This document shows, piece after piece, positions 5,783 to 8,355 of a stretch of 8,355 nt of DNA (position 1 is its first letter; every line of letters begins with the position of its first letter). A model generated the notes under the pieces. It searched no databases, had not been told where the DNA came from, and saw nothing but the letters and a program-made list of their open reading frames with translations. The DNA is from an uncultured Oscillospiraceae bacterium. Lineage in GTDB: Bacteria; Bacillota; Clostridia; Oscillospirales; Oscillospiraceae. A program made the translations under genes and the position numbers. The DNA lies in the NCBI GenBank assembly GCA_900763675.1, contig CAAFLE010000050.1, forward strand, positions 1 through 8,355, in the 5' to 3' direction.

Positions 5783-5795
5783 GGAGGAATAACCG

Positions 5796-6800
5796 ATGAT
5801 CGTCATTTTGAAAAACGGCGCTGCCGAAGAGAAGAAAAACCAGCTTGTTGACTGGCTGAAGGAGCAGGGACTGCAGATCCACACCTCCGTCGGCGAGTAT
5901 CAGACCGTTCTCGGTCTCGTGGGTGACACGAGCCGGGTCGATATGGACCTTATCGCCAGTCTCGGCATCGTTGATTCCGTCAAGCGCGTCACGGAGCCGT
6001 TCAAGTGCTGCAACCGCAAGTTCCACCCGGACGACACCGTCGTGCAGGTCGGGGACGTGCGCATTGGCGGCGGGAACTTCGTGATGATCGCGGGCCCGTG
6101 CAGCGTCGAGAGCGAGGAGCAGATCGTCGGCATCGCAAAGGCGGTCAAGGCCTCCGGCGCGCAGATCCTCCGCGGCGGCGCTTTCAAGCCGCGCACCTCG
6201 CCCTACGATTTTCAGGGCCTTGCCGCCACGGGACTCGAGCTTTTGAAGATCGCCCGGCAGGAGACGGGCCTTCCGATCGTCACGGAGATCATGGGCACCT
6301 CCGCGCTCGATCTTTTCGCGGATGTGGATGTCATCCAGGTCGGCGCGCGCAATATGCAGAACTTTGACCTGCTCAAAGAACTCGGAAAGCTCCGCAAGCC
6401 GATTCTGCTCAAGCGCGGTCTCGCCGCCACGCTCAAGGAGCTTTTGATGAGCGCCGAGTACATCATGGCGGGCGGCAATGAGCAGATCATCCTCTGCGAG
6501 CGCGGCATCCGCACGTTTGACGATTATACGAGAAACACGCTCGATCTTGCCGCTGTGCCGATGCTCCATGAGCTGACGCACCTGCCGGTCATCGTCGATC
6601 CGAGCCATTCTACCGGTCTTGCCCGCATGGTGCGCCCGATGGCGCTCGCTGCGGCGGCCTGCGGCACGGACGGCCTCATCATCGAAGTCCACAATGACCC
6701 GATGCACGCGCTGTGCGACGGCGCGCAGTCCATCAAGCCTGAGGAGTACGACGCGCTCTGCAGGGACGTGCGGACTATCCGCGAGGTGGCAATGCGATGA
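5796..6800 (+). CDS. aroF: 3-deoxy-7-phosphoheptulonate (DAHP) synthase, type I beta, with N-terminal regulatory domain
   Basis: Condenses phosphoenolpyruvate and erythrose 4-phosphate to DAHP, the first step of the shikimate pathway, in the cytoplasm. The 334 residues split into a ferredoxin-like N-terminal domain (about 1-70) as in the Thermotoga maritima-type enzyme, where it mediates inhibition by Tyr and Phe, and the barrel domain (about 85-334). Visible motifs: AGPCSVES (99-106) with metal ligand Cys102, RGGAFKPRTSPYDFQG (126-141), TEIMG (163-167), QVGARNMQNF (181-190), KPILLKRG (201-208) and VDPSHSTG (267-274). His271, Glu297 and Asp308 fit the remaining metal ligands. The start is fixed by GGAGG at 5783-5787, eight bases before ATG. 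The stop overlaps the tyrA start (ATGA). Gene symbols for this enzyme vary (aroF, aroG, aroA); aroF is used here. Transcription is probably controlled by the leader attenuator. Confidence 0.96.
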   Translation: MIVILKNGAAEEKKNQLVDWLKEQGLQIHTSVGEYQTVLGLVGDTSRVDMDLIASLGIVDSVKRVTEPFKCCNRKFHPDDTVVQVGDVRIGGGNFVMIAGPCSVESEEQIVGIAKAVKASGAQILRGGAFKPRTSPYDFQGLAATGLELLKIARQETGLPIVTEIMGTSALDLFADVDVIQVGARNMQNFDLLKELGKLRKPILLKRGLAATLKELLMSAEYIMAGGNEQIILCERGIRTFDDYTRNTLDLAAVPMLHELTHLPVIVDPSHSTGLARMVRPMALAAAACGTDGLIIEVHNDPMHALCDGAQSIKPEEYDALCRDVRTIREVAMR

Positions 6801-7630
6801 CAGCGGGGATCGTCGGCCTCGGGCTGATCGGCGGCTCGCTCGCCAAGGCGTACCGCGCGCACGGCGCGCGCGTTCTTGCCTTTGATACGGACGGCGCGGT
6901 GCTCTCCTTCGCGCAGCTCGACGGCACGGTGGACGCCGTGCTGACAAAAGAAAATGTTTCCGAATGCGATATCGTTCTCATCGCGGTGCGCCCCGGCGCG
7001 GCGATATCGTATCTGCGCGAAGCGGCGCCGCATATCGGCGCGCGCCCCGTCGTCATCGACTGCTGCGGCGTTAAGCGGGAGGTGTGCGAGACCGCGTTCG
7101 CTCTCGCGCGGGAGCACGGCTTCACGTTTCTCGGCGGTCATCCGATGGCGGGCAGCCACCGCGCGGGATATAAGAATGCCCGCGCCAATCTTTTCCATGC
7201 AGCGCCCATGGTGCTCGTACCGCCGGAGGGAGACGATATCGCCCTTCTCGCGCGGGCCAAGGAGCTTTTGGCCCCGGCGGAGTTCGGAAAATTCTCCGTG
7301 ACGAGTGCCGCGGAGCACGACCGCATGATCGCCTTTACGTCGCAGCTCGCGCATATCGTCTCGAATGCCTATATCAAAAGCCCCACCGCGCGCAGCCACA
7401 GGGGTTTCTCCGCGGGGAGCTATAAGGATTTGACGCGCGTTGCGTGGCTCGACCCTTCCATGTGGGCGGAGCTCTTTCTGGATAACCGGGACAATGTGCT
7501 CTTTGAGCTGGAAAGTCTCGCGGAGTCCCTCGCGCAGTACCGCGCGGCGGTGGAGAATAACGATCTCGCGGCGCTCACGGCGCTTCTCGACGAGGGCCGC
7601 CGGCGCAAGGAGGAGGTAGACGGACGATGA
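6797..7630 (+). CDS. tyrA: Prephenate dehydrogenase
   Basis: Oxidatively decarboxylates prephenate to 4-hydroxyphenylpyruvate with NAD(P)+, the committed step to tyrosine. The 277-residue protein begins with a Rossmann fold: GLGLIGGS at 7-14, and Asp30 at the end of the second strand, which suggests NAD preference. The catalytic region has GGHPMAGSHRAGY at 113-125, with His115 as the likely catalytic base, and TSQLAHIVSNAY at about 185-196 in the helical dimer domain. There is no C-terminal ACT domain and no fused chorismate mutase, so this protein shows no built-in tyrosine-sensing domain; regulation may lie with the operon leader and DAHP synthase. The ATG overlaps the aroF stop, and GAGGTGG just upstream serves as ribosome site, which points to translational coupling. 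Confidence 0.95.
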   Translation: MTAGIVGLGLIGGSLAKAYRAHGARVLAFDTDGAVLSFAQLDGTVDAVLTKENVSECDIVLIAVRPGAAISYLREAAPHIGARPVVIDCCGVKREVCETAFALAREHGFTFLGGHPMAGSHRAGYKNARANLFHAAPMVLVPPEGDDIALLARAKELLAPAEFGKFSVTSAAEHDRMIAFTSQLAHIVSNAYIKSPTARSHRGFSAGSYKDLTRVAWLDPSMWAELFLDNRDNVLFELESLAESLAQYRAAVENNDLAALTALLDEGRRRKEEVDGR

Positions 7631-8355
7631 AAACGATCCATGTAACGGCGTCGCGCGAATACGATGTTGTTATCGGCGCGGGGCTTCTCGATGAATGCGG
7701 GCAGCGCATTGCCGCGGCCGTTCCGGGCGCGGAAAAGGCGGTCGTCTATACCGATACGACCGTGTTCCCGCTCTATGCAAAGCGCGTGACCGCGTCGCTC
7801 AAGGCCGCGGGCTTTACGGTATTGCAGGACTACTTTCTTGCCGGAGAACACTCCAAAACGTTCCGCAACTGGGAGCGTATCCTCCGTTTCTTTACCGAAA
7901 ACCGCGTGAGCCGGAGCGACGTTGTCGTTGCGCTCGGCGGCGGCGTTGTCGGCGACATGGTCGGGTTTGCCGCGGCGTGCTACCAGCGCGGCGTCCGGCT
8001 CGTGCAGATCCCGACGACGCTTCTCGCCGCGGTGGATTCTTCCGTCGGCGGGAAAACGGCGGTCGATCTCCCGATGGGGAAAAACCTTATCGGGGCGTTC
8101 TGGCAGCCGTCGCTCGTTATATGCGATACGGACACGCTCCAAACGCTTCCGGACGCCGTCCGGCGCGACGGCTGCGCCGAGATCATCAAATACGGCGTAC
8201 TGGACGGCGCGGCGCTTTTCTCCCGGCTGGAAAACAGCCTGCCGGACGAAATACCGGAGGATATTCTCGCGCGCTGCGTGGAGATAAAGCGGGATATCGT
8301 CGCTGCGGATGAATTTGATACCGGCGCGCGGCACCTTTTGAATCTCGGCCATACC
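7627..8355 (+). CDS. aroB: 3-dehydroquinate synthase, N-terminal two thirds (cut by window edge)
   Basis: Converts DAHP to 3-dehydroquinate, the second shikimate step, using NAD+ and a divalent metal. The first 243 codons are present and in frame to the edge; family members have about 350 residues. Visible signatures: ALGGGVVGDMVGFAAACYQRG (about 103-123, NAD binding), QIPTTLLAAVDSSVGGKTAVD (about 128-148), MGKNLIGAFWQP (about 151-162), AEIIKYG (about 184-190, Glu a metal ligand) and LLNLGHT at the very end (His a metal ligand). The ATG overlaps the tyrA stop (ATGA), with AAGGAGGAGGT upstream inside tyrA as ribosome site. The operon probably continues to the right with further shikimate genes, which cannot be seen. 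Confidence 0.96.
   Translation, partial: MKTIHVTASREYDVVIGAGLLDECGQRIAAAVPGAEKAVVYTDTTVFPLYAKRVTASLKAAGFTVLQDYFLAGEHSKTFRNWERILRFFTENRVSRSDVVVALGGGVVGDMVGFAAACYQRGVRLVQIPTTLLAAVDSSVGGKTAVDLPMGKNLIGAFWQPSLVICDTDTLQTLPDAVRRDGCAEIIKYGVLDGAALFSRLENSLPDEIPEDILARCVEIKRDIVAADEFDTGARHLLNLGHT

Noticed and set aside
5606..5795. T-box riboswitch upstream of the DAHP synthase gene
   Set aside because: T-boxes are the expected control in Firmicutes, but the leader lacks the conserved GGGTGG-ACCGCG antiterminator motif and is short for a T-box; the terminator is instead opposed by a simple local pairing.
4685..6947. Long open frames on the minus strand opposite the HAD and aroF genes (4685-5884 and 5757-6947)
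   Set aside because: They are mirror frames of GC-rich genes: Arg/His/Ala-rich, no recognisable motifs, overlapping well-identified proteins on the plus strand.
7420..8352. Minus-strand open frame of about 310 codons opposite tyrA and aroB
   Set aside because: Lies opposite two clear enzymes, has unnatural Arg-rich composition and no start signal.
1..8355. CRISPR array or insertion sequence
   Set aside because: No regularly spaced repeats, transposase genes or terminal inverted repeats of IS type were seen.

Overview
The window joins two kinds of DNA. Positions 1 to about 1,050 look like the terminal part of an integrative and conjugative element (ICE) of the Firmicutes type. From about 1,090 to the right end is ordinary, GC-rich chromosome, most likely from a gut-type Clostridia (Oscillospirales-like) species. 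The taxonomic guess rests on the ICE gene type, strong Shine-Dalgarno sites, lipoprotein and BrkB families and codon use; nothing in the window fixes it.

Layout: (1) 1-338, minus: start of a helix-turn-helix, replication-initiator-like ICE protein that runs off the left edge. (2) 549-912, minus: a small ICE gene carrying a one-base frameshift, followed by a clear intrinsic terminator. (3) About 925-1087: non-coding ICE end or junction with short direct and inverted repeats. (4) 1125-1994, minus: YihY/BrkB membrane protein with a promoter that predicts an almost leaderless mRNA. (5) 2095-3801, plus: secreted lipoprotein peptidase of family M3, divergent from yihY. (6) 3856-4629, minus: YdcF/SanA-like DUF218 membrane protein, convergent with the peptidase and ending at a strong terminator. 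(7) 4712-5545, plus: Cof-type HAD hydrolase. (8) 5577-8355, plus: an aromatic amino acid operon, with a regulatory leader, DAHP synthase (aroF), prephenate dehydrogenase (tyrA) and 3-dehydroquinate synthase (aroB, cut by the right edge). The three genes are joined by ATGA start/stop overlaps.

The most interesting item is the roughly 185-nt leader of the aromatic operon. It has a near-consensus promoter, a 17-codon reading frame containing Phe-Arg-Tyr-Phe-Phe, a hairpin over the end of that frame, an intrinsic terminator just before aroF, and a 10-bp alternative pairing that would destroy the terminator. This is the complete layout of a ribosome-mediated attenuator sensing charged tRNA-Phe and tRNA-Tyr. 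In Firmicutes, aromatic genes are better known to be controlled by T-box or TRAP systems, and I see no T-box motif here. The enzyme also has the N-terminal domain typical of Tyr/Phe-inhibited DAHP synthases, so transcription and enzyme activity would respond to the same end products.
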